A stretch of DNA of 64,000 bases. It comes from Gorsachius magnificus. Its lineage: Eukaryota > Chordata > Aves > Pelecaniformes > Ardeidae. The position numbers and the translations under genes were made by a program. Shown piece after piece: positions 25,171 through 38,556 of the stretch (positions are counted from its first letter, which is position 1; every line of letters begins with the position of its first letter). The notes under the pieces are model-generated. The model worked only from the letters and a program-made list of their open reading frames with translations, ran no database searches and had not been told where the DNA came from. The DNA is taken from NCBI GenBank assembly GCA_034008185.1, contig CM067082.1, positions 98,947,311 to 99,011,310 on the forward strand. The letters are read 5' to 3'.

Positions 25171-27119
25171 AAACATGAGAATTACATTCACAAGTACTAA
25201 GAAGGAAAATATTTTCACCTGAGAGAGGGATGTCTGAAAGCATCTTAAAGATCCACAAACCGGCAACTTTGGAAGGACCTGATGTGTGTTCTTTGAAGGT
25301 GCTCAGTCGATAAATCTTCAAGTGCCAGTTCAACTGAGAACCTTGGCCATAGAATTTATCTTTCTTTTAGAAGAACTTATCATTCCCTTTGAACATTGTA
25401 CCTTTCCAAAGGTGCAGTGTGGCTTGCAATGGCAGGAGGAGTTTGCTTTTTTTACCAGCTCTTCTCAACTACAATCGTTTCAGTGTACAGAAGGGTATTT
25501 CTGTTCTCCTGCAGAAAACTTTTTGCATTTCAGCAGCACTGAGACAAGGATTAGCAGTTTCCCAACAGAAACATAGTTCTGCTAATTCTAACCAAATACC
25601 CACAGTGATCAAAAGTGAGAAAGACAGCACTTTGAATTAGTACATGAAAGCCATTACTAATACTTACAAACTGTAATATGCATTTCCTGACCATCCCTTA
25701 ATGTGAGAAGAGCAGCCTCTCTGTGCTTTGGCTCTTATGAGCAGAATCAGCACACACTTACTGTCTTGTAAGCACCATAGAAAGCATCTGTATCATTCAA
25801 ATAATGCTTAAATTAGGGAATTAGCAAGCCAACTAATTTTATTATAATGAGAGGGCAGAAGAAAAAAATCTGGATAGATGTTTTGAGAGCTTTCAGGGTG
25901 AAAAAAAGCCACAGTCTGCAGAAATAAATATTCACGTGAATTTACAAGCACAAGACAAAAATATCCCTCTACACTGTAAATTGGACAAGAGATTCTATGC
26001 TGTCTGTATTTTCCCTATAGGGAAACGTTTCTCATTCATATTTTATTCTTTATCTCCAAGAAACCATTGTGAAGTTGTCCACTGGGACCTGATGACACTT
26101 GAATATATGGAGACAAAACTGGTACAAAAAAAAGAGTGTGTAGAGAAAAATACTGCACTGTAATATGCATATCACAGCAGTAGAAACATATGGCACTATA
26201 TCATACCCAAAACTGTTCAGGTGAAGTAAGCATTTTACTCGCTGGCTACCCTAATTTCGCTGTTATCTTTATTCAGGACTGTGAGAGTGAAATGTCAGTT
26301 ACAGGAATCCCTACACCTGTTTTGAGAATACCTGTTACATTCCCTGTCTCTAAATTTTAAAGAAAGAATTGTTATTTTACCTCTTATTCAAACATCTTTA
26401 GTCTTTGGATTAAACCAGCAGCAATCTAGCTGGCACAGAAGGCAAAATTCTCTCTCAGACCAGAAAAGTACTTAGAGAGATTGAGGCACTAAATTCCTAA
26501 GCACTTCAGATCTTTTTCATTTCAGTGAAATACTCCAAATCAGAGCTCTGCCCACTGCTCAAGCTAGAAAACAGCCCAGGAATTGCTACTAATTTGGATC
26601 GGTAAATTCTTAAACAGGAATAAATTACCCAAACCCCTTGGTGGATGTGAGTCATGGAGCAGGACACGGGCCTGTTTTAGAAACCTGGTGCATTCCCAGG
26701 AAAGCATGCAGATCCTGGTAAATGGAGGGTACCAACACAGGAACTGTATGCCTGTTTAGCTGCTCTCACATTATGTTCATTTTCCCCAGGAAGCAAGCTT
26801 CCAGCTGCAGGCTGTATTATCTGTTCCTCGAAATCTCTCCTGGCCTGTCTGGCTCACGATCTCCATATCATGTCCTCCCTTGACTGATTTCCTATCATTA
26901 CACATTGCTTTCAAGCTCTCATTTACAGCACCTGATCTTTATTTTTAAAACTAAGAAACCTCTTGTTCACAGAACATATGCCGCCTGTGATCATTAGCCA
27001 TTTCTGGGAGTGTGGCCAGGAAAGCAATAGTGGGACAAGGAGTGATGGACTCGCAGGAAATGTCCCTTTCTCCTGCCCTGGTACATGCACTGGCAAAAGA
27101 GGGTCATCCACATCTGAGC

Positions 27120-27171
27120 TGGAAGGAAGGAGCGAGGGAAGGAGGGAGGGAAGGAAGGAGGGAGCGAGGAT
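27120..27171 (+). repeat. Purine-rich GGA/GGAA tract with a possible G-quadruplex motif
   Basis: An almost pure purine run of GGAAGG, GAGGGAAGG and AGGGAGGG blocks. Four GGG runs lie at 27136-27138, 27144-27146, 27148-27150 and 27160-27162, with loops of 5, 1 and 9 bases. This is a loose quadruplex motif on the strand opposite the host transcript. Confidence 0.7.
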
Positions 27172-28051
27172 GAACAGCTTACACAAGGATTAGAAGCTGT
27201 AGTAGAGGAATTTGTTTTATATCAGCTTTTTTTGGAACTGACCATCATCTTAATAGCAGGTTTTGCCACGCTGGACAGAATAATTTCCAGCTCACAATAT
27301 TGATTTTTCCCTGCCCACCTATTTTCGTAATGTTATTTTCCAGACTATACTGAATCCTAAGCCTATTTTAATTTCTTCATTTCCTACTACTCTCAACATT
27401 ACGCTCCTTACAGTCTGTCTGCCTAACCTCTTCACAAAGCCAGGGAGCACAGTCTCTCCCATTTTTCCGAGAGCTGTCCCTAGCCAGTCAGCTGTCAAAA
27501 ATGAGCACAGCAAACATGAACGTTTGCAAGACTGATACATTTACAATAAGGGTAAAAATGAATAATAGGGGGAAAGTAATTTGAGTGAGAGATAGTTAAA
27601 AGTAAGGCAGTTAAAGACATGTAATTACTTCTTTACTGTCTGAATTAACATGGTGGCAATGGTTTCAGCCTATTTTTCTTGAGCTGAGAGACAGTTTGTT
27701 ATGCACTGTGTCTTCATGAATATCTCCAGCACACAAATAAAATGCCTTGCAACTGCAAAAGACAATTACTCTTATAACATATGCATAATGAAATCTGACT
27801 GCATTATATTTTTGTCCTTAATAAGACTAGTTTACATTTTTGCAATTTGTGATGCATTTTTTTCCTTTAAGATATCTATTTGCATGGTGCTATTTTAAAA
27901 AAAAAACGTGAGGAAAAAGAGGAGTAATACAGATCAAGTAGCCAAAATAATACATTCAGGATGGATTTATGGCATTGCTAATTAAGCTGAAGACAAAAAG
28001 GAAGAAAGCATTTACATGAGGACATACCTTCCTCTCTAAATCATAGAGGGG

Positions 28052-29152
28052 TGTGGTGGTTTGACCCTGGCTGGACGCCAGGGGCCCACCAAAGCCACTT
28101 TATCACTCCCCTCTAACCAGACAGAGGAGAGAAAAGTAAATCAAAAGGCTCGTGCGTTGAGATAAGGACAGGGAGAGATCATTTTATCAGTTACCATCAC
28201 GGGCAAAACGGACACAACTTGAAAATAATTAATTTATTATCAATCAAAATCAGAGAAGGAGAGGAGAAAAAACTGCTAGATCTTAAAAACCTTCCCCCCA
28301 CCCCTCCCTTCTTCTCTGGGCTCAGCTTCACTCCCAGTTCCTCTACCTACTCCCCCCATCTGTGCAGGGGGACAGGAATGGGGGTTGAGGTCAGTTCATC
28401 ACACGTTGTCTCTGCCACTTCTTCCTAGGGAGAGGACTCTTCCCCTGCTCCAGCATGGGGTCCCTCTCGTGGGGGACAGTCCTCCATGAACTTCTCCAAT
28501 GTGAGTCCTTCCCACACGCTACAGTTCTTCACGAACTGCCCCAGCATGGGTCCATAACTTCCACAGGGTGCACTCCCTCAGGAGCAGACTGCTCCAGTGT
28601 TGGGTCCCCTGTGAGGTCACAAGTTCTGCCGGCAAACCTGCTTTGGTGTGGGATCCTTCCCCCAAGGGTCTGCAATGGCTTGCCAGGAACCCGATCTGGC
28701 TCAGGCTTCCCACTGGCTCACAGCCTCCTCCTTTTGGGCATCCACCCGCTCCGGTGTGTGGTCCTCCACGGGCTACAGGTGGAGATCTGCTCCACCGTGG
28801 ACCTCCATGGGCTGCAGGGGGACAGCCTGCCTCACCATGGTCTTCACCACGGACTGCAGGGGAATCTCTGCTCCGGCGCCTGGAGCACCTCCTCCCCCTC
28901 CTTCTTCACTGACCTTGGTGTCTGCAGGGCTGTTTTCTCTTGCATACTCTCAGTTCTCTTCTCTCTCTGGCTACTGAGATGCAGCCAGGTTTTTTTCCTT
29001 CTTAAATATGTTATCACAGAGGCGCTTCCACTGTCGCTGATGGGCTTGGCCTTGGCCAGCGGCGGACACAGGGAAAACTTCTAGCAGCTTCTCACAGAAG
29101 TCACCCCTGTAGCCCCCCCACTACCAAGACCTTGCCGTAGAAACCCAATACA
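28052..29152 (-). mobile_element. Solo LTR, second avian endogenous retrovirus family (1.1 kb)
   Basis: On the minus strand it runs from TGTATTGGGTTTCTACGGC to GGGTCAAACCACCACA, with TG...CA ends, 1101 bp. Sense features are a TATA-like block (GATAACATATTTAAGAAGG), a long CpG-bearing central part built of diverged roughly 50-bp units (on the plus strand, recurring GCTCCAGCATGGG, CACGGGCT.CAG and CTCCACCGTGG), and AAATTAATTATTTTC near the end. Flanks AGGGG (28047-28051) and AGGAG (29153-29157) give a possible 5-bp duplication with one change. No gag, pol or env sequence is present. It lies in the sense direction of the host gene. The 209-codon plus frame at 28455-29084 is antisense to this LTR and is not a gene. 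The family is recognised from memory of avian repeats; class is not certain. Confidence 0.85.
28450..28880 (-). repeat. Diverged internal tandem units (about 50 bp) of the 28-kb LTR
   Basis: Repeated plus-strand cues such as CTCCAGCATGGGGTCC, CCCCAGCATGGGTCC, CTCCAGTGTTGGGTCC, CTCCGGTGTGTGGTCC and CTCCACCGTGGACC occur at intervals of very roughly 40-70 bp, alternating with CACGGGCTACAGG-type blocks. The array is diverged and CpG-decayed. It explains the long stop-free plus-strand frames here. Confidence 0.7.
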
Positions 29153-29407
29153 AGGAGACAGCTCAAGGAGTGGTCAGCTTCTGACACTTCAGGCCAGTGC
29201 CAGCTGTTTTGAGAACAGAGCTGGACACGCTGAAGCCACACCAAGCACTTGTGCCTATTGCCTAACTGGTGGGGCTGCCCTCCTGGTCTGAGCCTGACAG
29301 CCTCGCTGTGCTGTGGTGATGCCGTGGGAGATAAGAGAGTATCGGTGCCATTCCCAATAAAGTCAATGGCTTGTAGAAATATATACTAAAATTTATAGGT
29401 GCATGAT

Positions 29408-29427
29408 TCTCTCTCTCTCTCTCTCTC
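29408..29427 (+). repeat. (TC)10 dinucleotide repeat
   Basis: Ten TC units followed by CTCCCCCCTC; a simple pyrimidine tract just outside the 28-kb LTR. Confidence 0.9.
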
Positions 29428-32400
29428 CTCCCCCCTCTATCTGAGCCTTCAATGACTTGCCTTTTCCATCATGACATACTGTAATTTTACTGAGATTATT
29501 TTCCTGAATATTGTAAACAAGTATGATTGTGATATTGAACCTGGTTCAGCAACTCTTGTGTACTGTAGTCCAACAGTGTGGACTTGCACAACAAGTTTTT
29601 TAGTGAGGTTAATGGCAGTGCTGAACATTCAGACAGGGTTGTTGATTCAGTTCAACATGAGTAATTCCTGGGCATCTCTGAACAGACATGAACACTTTAG
29701 CTGAAATAATGCATTTCTGCTTGATCATAATTACAGATATACAGATAACCCATTTAATTTAGGTAATTAGCAAACTGCCTGTATATGCTCAGTTTTAAAT
29801 AGATGGATAGGTGATGGTTTAGCAAAAATTTGATCCCAGCAGCTAATGCTCATTGTTCCACTGAGTCACATTGAGCTCTGTTTCAGTATGTCAGAATGAT
29901 GGAACATGCAGCCCATCAAGCTGCCAGAAACATGAAGTGTGGAATATAAATAGATGTTTTTAGTATCACAGGTGTTGCTGAATTGTCTGGAGACTTATTA
30001 TTCAAATTTGCAGATAATACTCCATCCATGTTATCCAGAGATCATGTTCTCTGTTGTTTCTGGAAAGCACTGTCCTGGAAATCATTAAGAAAACTGGTTT
30101 CTCACCAGAAGAAGAAAAGTTGTGCAATCTGAGATTGGTCTCTTTCAAGCCTGCCTATGTAACCCACCTGTAACCAAAACGAAGAGCTTCATGCTATTAC
30201 ATTATGTTGTAGGCTTTTACTTCTCCTAGTGTTGAGCTCTCTCAGGCAGAAGAGATTATTTACTCTGGGCCATATACATATTTACCCCATTGTGGTGCCT
30301 GACTTCTTTGTTCAAGTGTGATACAAAACCATGGGCTGGGATCCTGCAAGTCAAAGAATAAATTGTGAATACAGCAACAAAAAGTATTGCCACTAAGAAA
30401 TTATTGTACTGTACATTTCTTAAGTTAGCAGGTCCCAAAGTATCTCCTACAAATCATGCTGGCCATATGAAAAGGTTTAAAATAGCCACAGTCATTCATG
30501 GAAGAATTCTCTCTGGGCTGAAGCAGCTCATGGTCTTTGCAAACAGATCTGCACTGTTTTGAAAAGCCTCCCTAAAGTGCTAGGATTTCTGGGCTTTTTT
30601 TTTTCTCTTCCAGATTCTTCCTCACTCTAGAAACTAGGCAATACAGAGCTCAGTTCCCGCAGCCCCAGAATTAAGTCTTCACTGCACTTCCTGGGAATCA
30701 CAGCACAGAGTTTTAAGAGATCTTAAGTCTAATGACTCCCATTTAAGTTGATTAAATATTGTCATCCTAATTTCACATTGCATGTAGGAGGTAACTGATG
30801 CAGAAAATCAGAACTATTTGCTTTGACATCTAAGTCTGTGACAAAGCTGGGACCAGAGTCCCCCAGGACCTTACCATCAATCTTCCTGGCAACACCTCCT
30901 TTCCACTTGGCATAGCAAACACTAGCCAGTAAAAAAGGAACCTTATTTTATGAAATGTGATAAACCTTGCCATAACCTCAGTATGAAAGCAAAAATCACA
31001 AATTAAAGCCATGCTGACATTTGGTCCTGAGTTTTGAAATCTCAGCTTTCATCCTAGCAACTTTTTAATGGAAATGTAAGTAAAATAAAGAAAAGCAACT
31101 GACAACCTCAACAGTCTTATCAACAGGCACTGTGCAAGAAGTGGAGGGATCAGACATGGATTAAATGAAAAAAGGAAGAACCTGGTTATTATTTTTCTTT
31201 CCAAACTGCATAAGAACATACAGCCTTTTCATTACATTGTAATTATTGCAATGATACAGTTTTTTAAAAAGTGCTGTAGTAGCATCTGAAATCAGAAAGT
31301 AGAACTGCCAGTAATGAGAGAGCCTGTATATTACTCAGAAAGAATGAAATCAAGGAGTAAGTAAATGATGGATGGTGGAAAATAGATTGCATTTTTAAAG
31401 CTGATGTTGTAGTAATAAGTGCTATTAGTAAAGAGACAAGCATCTTCTAAATAATGACCTTAGCTAAAAGTCCAGCTAGCACAAGCAGATGGTTACACCC
31501 ACACATAAGCTGACTACAGTTTGGATTTTCCAGGGCAAATCTGACTGCAGGACTGGGATGCAATTATCAGAAGACACAATTCAAGCTGTGACAGTTCACC
31601 ATGTTCACATATTTCATCCATATTTTGTTTGTGCCTTGGGTCCTAATACTTCTGTATCATTCTTTCGGTGCGTGTGGTGGCAATCCCTGTTGAAATCTTT
31701 GAGTGCTACTGCAATATCAACAACGTCTGCTACTAAATAACTTTAAATCATGTTTATATTGCAACTCTGACATGTGTCTGTGTGCCTAAGTAACCTTACA
31801 CCAGTAATTTTCAGTCTCTACTACTGCATAAACTTCTTCTGCAATAACACTAGCTAGCTGCTACACAATCCAAAGCCTCCAAATGCTATATTAATAAATA
31901 TAGGCTTTTATGACATTCTTTTTAAAGATAGATCCTTCCAAATGAGATGTTGGCTCACTGTTTTAGCTCTTTGAACCCTTTATTCCTGAGGGTCTTACTT
32001 TAACCTTCCTCTCACAAATTGTAAAGGTAACTTGAGTGACATCGCTGAAATACACAGCTCCTCCGTGATTCCTCTGGATTAGGTATGATTCAGGTAGCTG
32101 CAGTATGGCCCTTGGTAACCTGCAATGGTTTTCACGTCAAGTCAAAACATTTTACAATTCCTCTGAGAGCGCGAACGCGATGTACGCTGCTTACTTAAAT
32201 GACAATAAAGACTCCAGATTACATGATCATACAAGGGTTCAAGATCTTCCGTTCCCCAGGACATTTAGCTAAAAGGACACATGAGGAGAGAAAATAGTGT
32301 GGAAATCCTAGGTGTTGTTCTGGCGTCTATATGCCATCAGTCTTTCAATTTCTCAAAATAATTTCATACATTATATCTAAAAGATTCTTTAGGGATTTAA

Positions 32401-33968
32401 TTTACCCTATGACTATACATATTTGTTCATTTATTTTTCCAGTTTTCTTTGGAGTGTGCTTCCGTTCTCAAGACTGACTTTCAAAATCAGTCGTTTTATT
32501 TTGTTTAGTAAAAAAAAAAATCCTCTTCTTCCTTTCCTTACCAGTCCTATAAACATGGCCCAGGGAAACATGGGTAACTTATTTTTCTCTGGCTGTGATG
32601 CCTATGGCTGGTTAGATGCTTATCAAAGTTTGATCTGTGTGTCCCTATTTCTGTTCACTAAGTTGCTCAGGTATAATTAAGGGTCTATCCATAATTACAG
32701 AGTGGCTCTTTGTCCCTGCAGGATGGGGCGCACAGATGGACACTATAGTGGAAATTAGTTAGCAGCCTGTCCATGATTGATGAGTTGGTAAAGAGCCCAG
32801 CCCTTACCCTCACTGGAGTATAGGTGCTCCTAAACCAAGCCAGCAGAAAAGAGAGCAGACAACATTTTGATGCTGACATTAGCAGGTGGTCCCGAGCAAG
32901 CAAATTTCCTGAGTTTTTTTAGGTAGAAAATCTCTCTCTCTGAGAGAAAGATACAGCAAGAAGCACTTCAGTGCTGCTTTGGGCTCTTCTTTTTGCCTCA
33001 GTAACATAGACAAATTCTAGAAAAATGAGCCTTCTTAAATGCAGAGACAGCAGTCCTGTATTTACTTGACTCACATTACTAAAGATAATTTGAACACAGG
33101 GTCTGGCCACATTCATGGTTCATGATCAGACTCAGCGCACAGTGCTGAAACTCCTATTAATTCCCCAAGAAAGCTGTCAGGCTCCATTTTGATCGCATGC
33201 CTAATGAGAAAGGTTTGTCATGCCCTCTGAAAAATACCAGGCAAGTCTTACAGGTTTCTCAAATCTCATTTTCATTCCCTTTCTTTCTGACTGTCTGCTG
33301 CAAGGAGCTTGATGCCACTGCTTAGAAATGGATGAAGGGGAGAGGAGGCAATGCAAGTGTGAGCTGGCTTGAATTGATGCATGCAGGAACCACACTTCAG
33401 CCCGGGAAGTGAAGACTAAGGCACAGTGCCAAGGGACGCCAGGACAGCTGTATTAATGGACCTGTACTGGAGGCAACATGTGGGGGATCCATTTTCTTTA
33501 AACAGAGAAAAAAACAGAATGGATGAAAATGATTGGTAAAAAGACGAGGAGAGGAGAAAAATAATTTAAATCAGCCTCCTGAGATCAAGTGTGAGAAAAG
33601 GAATGTGAGTGCTTAACAAATGAGTGAATTTAAAAGTGTATTTTTTTTTGCTGTCGATCTCTTGCCCTTCGATAGGTATGAATTGGTAATATTGAGTGTA
33701 ATCAGTATGGGCTGGAGGTCTTTATTGTCTAAAGTGCTGTGCATGTAGTCCTGCTGCACAATAACTAGGGAAGAGAGCTTCTGACAAATGTGTGATCATT
33801 TCTGCCTCGTTTGAATGAGATCGTCACTAATTCTCACTATCAGTTGTAGTTTCCTCATGCAGAAAGACTAAACTTTTACTGTTTCCAGCTCTTGGAGCCT
33901 TATTATTCTTTTGATGGTGTAAAAGATTCAGCTCCTGGAGGTACAGAAATATGTAGAAATTTTAGCTT

Positions 33969-33992
33969 CCCCCCCCCCCAAAAAAAAAAAAA
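33969..33992 (+). repeat. C11-A13 homopolymer junction
   Basis: Eleven C run directly into thirteen A, followed by an A/G-rich stretch to about 34042. Base counts in such a run are prone to sequencing error. Confidence 0.85.
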
Positions 33993-35370
33993 GAAACCCC
34001 AAACACTAAAAAAAGAAAAAAAGAAGAAAAGAAGAAAAATAAAATGGTTCTAGCTTCAGTGATTGCACTGGAAAATTTTTGAAAACACGAGATGTGTACT
34101 TGGGAACTAGAAGGCAGTGAAAGGAATCTACCTTTAAAAAAACTCAGTCCCGTGATATATTATAAATACCTGTAGTTGCAATATTGCAATATGCTAACCT
34201 GAATGCCAGATTAAAAATGTTTATGCTATGTGTATGTAGAAACAAATGCAGAGAACACACTTTCATTAAGCAGCTGCAGGTACTGTATTGCTATGCAACA
34301 TCAGATCTTTGCCGTGTGGGAACTTTCCAAAGCTTTTCCTAAAGCTCATGTCTATCCCAAATGGTATTTAATTCTTCTTATACACTGAAACTGTAATAAG
34401 GCACTTTTGTACTTGCTGTTGTGAAACTATCACAAACGAATATTGCATACAGAAAAATACAAAACGTATAGCTACTGCAGTGCTTAATGGCATGAAGCTT
34501 AATTAAAATGTCATTATTACGGCTGCTGCTCCATCTACATATGATAAATTAATAACTGACATTAAATATATATTGTCACAAATTTGGAAATAGCCTACAT
34601 GATTTCTTTGCTCTGAGTTCAACATAACCATCCAAAAATAATTGAAAAAGAAAACTCACAAAGGCTGTAGAATTCACTAAATTAACATTTCCTATCTGCT
34701 GCCCTAAGGAATGTTTAAATCCCTTTGTGCTGCCCAAATCCTTTCAAAAGAATATATGATAAAATGATAAAAATTTTAAGTGCAACGCAATGCAGCAAGT
34801 GACGATCTATGGCTAGCCATTGCTTTAGCAGACTAATCCTAAAAAAACAAATTTCATAGAGTGCTCATTTAGTATTTACTTACTCCTATTTATAGTCACA
34901 TAGCAAAATTAAAGGCAGAAATAATTTTTGCATTATTTCAGCAAAGAATAAGTAAATTTGTTTTGATTCTGAGGTGTGCCCTGTGATGAGCAGGATAGAT
35001 ACGACAAAGAGGTCTGAATATCCTTCTTGCATCTCCTGAACACTGGGCTGGTAGATGGGTTTGTGCAAGCAGTATCATAAATTAAAACAGCTTCAGGGAC
35101 TGCTGCTCACATCTCCCTGTGAAGCTCTTCCAAAGCTCCAGTTAAATCTCCTTCAATTCCGCTCCTGCCAGGCTCATTTGCAGGCTTCAGAGAGAGCAGC
35201 AGGGAAGCAATACAGACCTCCTAAGATCTTCCTTCTAATACTTCTGTCCTATGGCCTTTCCCTCCAAGCATGGCCCAAAACTAAGATCCTATTATGAGAA
35301 GAAAATCTGAGTTCTCTATACTGAGAAAAGTTAACAAAATAATAGTTCTGAGTAGAAGGCTAGGACTGAA

Positions 35371-35411
35371 AGCTAGTCCTGAGCTAGTCCTGAAATGCAG
35401 AGCTAGTCCAG
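35371..35411 (+). repeat. 11-bp direct repeat trio AGCTAGTCCTG
   Basis: AGCTAGTCCTG occurs twice in tandem (35371-35381 and 35382-35392) and a third time with one change at 35401-35411. AGGACT just upstream is the inverse of the repeat core AGTCCT. It is a small local duplication. Confidence 0.75.
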
Positions 35412-38400
35412 TTTTACACTGCCCAAGTATTTGCTGGACATTTTAGAGTCGTATATATCAAAACTCTATTCCACTTGCATTCCACTTTACATAAACAACA
35501 TATGAAATGCAGTATGTTTTGGGATTATATACATAATTTTGTTATTTTCACTCTTGCTCTGCTTTAGCTGCATAATGTTCACAGGCACTTACTCCTTATA
35601 AGTGCTGCAGGGTATGTGACTTACAAATTGCATTAGAATATGATTTGGACTTGACCCATTTGATTAATGTTTAAGTAAAAATTCAAAGTGCTTCCTCCTC
35701 TACTCCCCTGAAAAAATTACTTTATAAAATGGCAGTATGGAGTCTATTTTCTTGAGAATTTCCATACCAAATGTGTTCAGATGAAGTACATAAGAGTGAA
35801 AGAAAAGCATGGGTTTCTTTCCCAAACAGTCAGCTCAAGTCCAAACTTGAGAAATAAAGTCTCTTTCCTTCTTTGCATCAGAGGAGTAAATAAGAATATA
35901 GAAATTCAGCCCATACTTAACACTGGTGCATTTCTACAGTTTTCCATTTATACCTTCACTGTTACTGCCATTAAAAAAGATTAAAAAGCTTTTAATTTAT
36001 TTAGTTGACATTTTACTTTACTTGTTTGCAATTGTATCCATTCTTAGTGTTTGGCCAGGACACAAATGCTTTGGTTCCTATGCAGCAAGCATTACTCATG
36101 CTAGTGTGATTTAGAAATGAAAACTGCTACTGCCAGGAATGGAAAGAAAAGAAAGAAGGTGAAGGTGGAGCATCCCTAAAATACAAAGTATCTGCAACGA
36201 ACATGGTGCGAAAAGATATACTGTATAGTTCTAGGAAGCTGCCTGTGTTCATGAGCAAAGAAAACTGAAAATCTAGGGAAACTGAAATCTAGGGCAAATC
36301 TTTTAAGTTCTTCTCCTGGAAGAGATAATCCTAAAATGCTCTGAAAATGATAAATTTTCATGGCAGTCAGAGAGGGACGGCATATCAGTAGTACAGTTTT
36401 AGCCTGAAACACATCCACATTTCTATGCAATAATATTTTAGAGGCAGAGTTGACAGGAGCAGCTCTGAATATGCAATGTATGGATTAATCAGTGGATCAC
36501 AATTCTGCACAATTTATGTTGGTAAGGGTATTGTAGATAGCAGTGGACTACCCATTAGGTTGCTCCACAAGAGAGACAAATAATCTGTCTTCCCTTGTTA
36601 CCCTTCTTCTCAGTCCAAACAAACCCCTTCAATTTTCCTACAGAGCAAAAAATTTGCTTATAAAATTAAAAGTACCAGATTCTGAACATGCTGGATGACC
36701 ATCAGTTATAGGCCTATATAATGTATATTTATTCCAAATCAGTTGACTGTAAAACTTAACTCAAAATTGAATTTATGGTATTAATAGTTATGCAATTTTA
36801 AATGTCCTCTAGAATAAGCAGAAAAGCTACAGCTATTAAAATAGATCACTCTCTAGTGTCTTGCCAAAAAGGCTTTGAGTTGCATACAGAATTAAATTAT
36901 ATGCTCCATCTTGTAAATCTGAGCCCCATTAAAATAACTGAGCACTTCTGCAGTGCTGTGGCCTGATGCTGTGATCCTGAGAGAGTCCAGCAAATGAAAG
37001 CCAGCTCACAATTTGGGAGGGAAGGGGGGCTTCTATCAGAAAAGTTTGCTGCTAAAAAACATGGCTTTGGTATTTATTTGGTATTTGGCATTGTGATAGT
37101 CAAATCATCAGTGAACAAATGCTTTAGGACAATATTAGAAGGTACAGTTTGAGTTGTTGGCTTTTAAATAAGATTTAATATTAAGGGCTTGGTCCATTGC
37201 AATTATCAAGGTTTCAGAAAAAATGATCATCACATAAGCCTGTAATTAAGCCTAATTAATTATGGATAAGTATGGGTCCAGCACACAGTTTTGTGCTTTG
37301 ATCAACTAACATCTAAAACTCCTACAGTATTTTTTAAAGAAAGAGTGCTAGTTCACACATCTAAGTGAAATGTTGGAAGGAGTAAGCCTGTGTTCTGCCT
37401 GCTGTTCTTTCCCTCCCTTCACTTTCTAACTAACTTTTTGTGTGGCCCTCTTACAGCTGAGAGTTAAACCACTGGCAGAGGTTTTTCAAACCAGGGTTGA
37501 ATTCAGTTCAGGGTTTCTTAGGCAAAGACTAAGAGGAAGTCTTGCTGGTGAGTATTCTCCTTCCTAGGTTTATTTTCAGGGACCGCATCTTCCATGATAG
37601 CTACAATCATGTGCCCTCCCACCTGTGACCACATTGCATCCTTTTGGCAGCTGCTGGCAATTAGCAACAATAAAAATATTTGATTAGAGAAATATTTAGA
37701 AAGTTTTTAGCCCAGTAGCAATCAATTTCTGAAGGGAAGAAAGGAATCAGTACCATGCCATAACTCAGTCTTCTCTGGACTATCAGTATTTGGAGACCTC
37801 ATCTTTGTCCACTGACCAAATTAGGTTGGCAATCTGAAAAAGGCTGAACAGTTACATTCAGTGTTATCAAGTCTCATGACATTCATGGTGTATCAGGGGA
37901 TACTTATGGACTATATTTAGTATATTTAGCTTTGAAGTCTCAGTTCTGGCCACTGTGAAATTAAAATAATTTTTATGCCATTATAACTGTAAGGAAATTG
38001 AATTAAAAACTTGGAAATAAGAACTTCTAAAAATTCCCCCAAAGGTCCACCAAATGGGAAGTGTTTCACATTCACTGATTTTACAAATCATGAGAATTTA
38101 ACTCAGTGTTACATTTTTTGGGAATCAAATATTTAAACCAGAGATATATAATCTTACAGTGTTATTTAGACTATGTGCATGCTCTATCCTCTCTTTCTGA
38201 ATAGTATCTGATTATTTTTTGCATGGAAATATACTACATGATTAGATTGGTGGCATATTTCCAAGAGTTTGCTCAGCCAGTCTTTGCATACTCAATTGGT
38301 ATTGAGTAGTTCTTGACTCTGGAATAGTCATGACAAACTGCTCACTAAAAAGATGCAAAATATTATTACCCCAAATAATTCCACAATACAAATAATTTTG

Positions 38401-38538
38401 AACACATGTGTAATTCTGATGTCAGTATCCTCCTTCAGGGAGAAGGTGAGGGAAGGAAAAGATGGTTTGAACAGAGCCTCAAAGTATCCCAGATTAGCGC
38501 AAAGCTGAATGGATAGAATTGTTCAGTTTCTAATCAGC

Positions 38539-38556
38539 TTTTTTTTTTTTTTTTTT
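38539..38556 (+). repeat. T18 homopolymer
   Basis: About eighteen T between ATCAGC and AACTGTACC; simple repeat. Confidence 0.85.

Larger units (their letters stand above)
20257..28051 (-). other. CNTNAP2: Giant CNTNAP2 intron segment between the CR1 and the 28-kb LTR
   Basis: Unique sequence. A subregion at about 22890-24160 is clearly richer in GC than its surroundings and gives overlapping open frames on both strands (22865-23287 minus, 140 codons; 23018-23293 plus), none with a recognisable domain. Simple repeats are T15 at 24444-24458, T18 at 25153-25170, an 11-bp direct repeat at 23913-23934 and a purine tract at 27120-27171. No gene seen. Confidence 0.7.

Noticed and set aside
28455..29084. 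209-codon plus-strand open frame
   Set aside because: It lies entirely inside a recognised LTR, on its antisense strand, and follows the internal tandem units. It has no start context and no domain.
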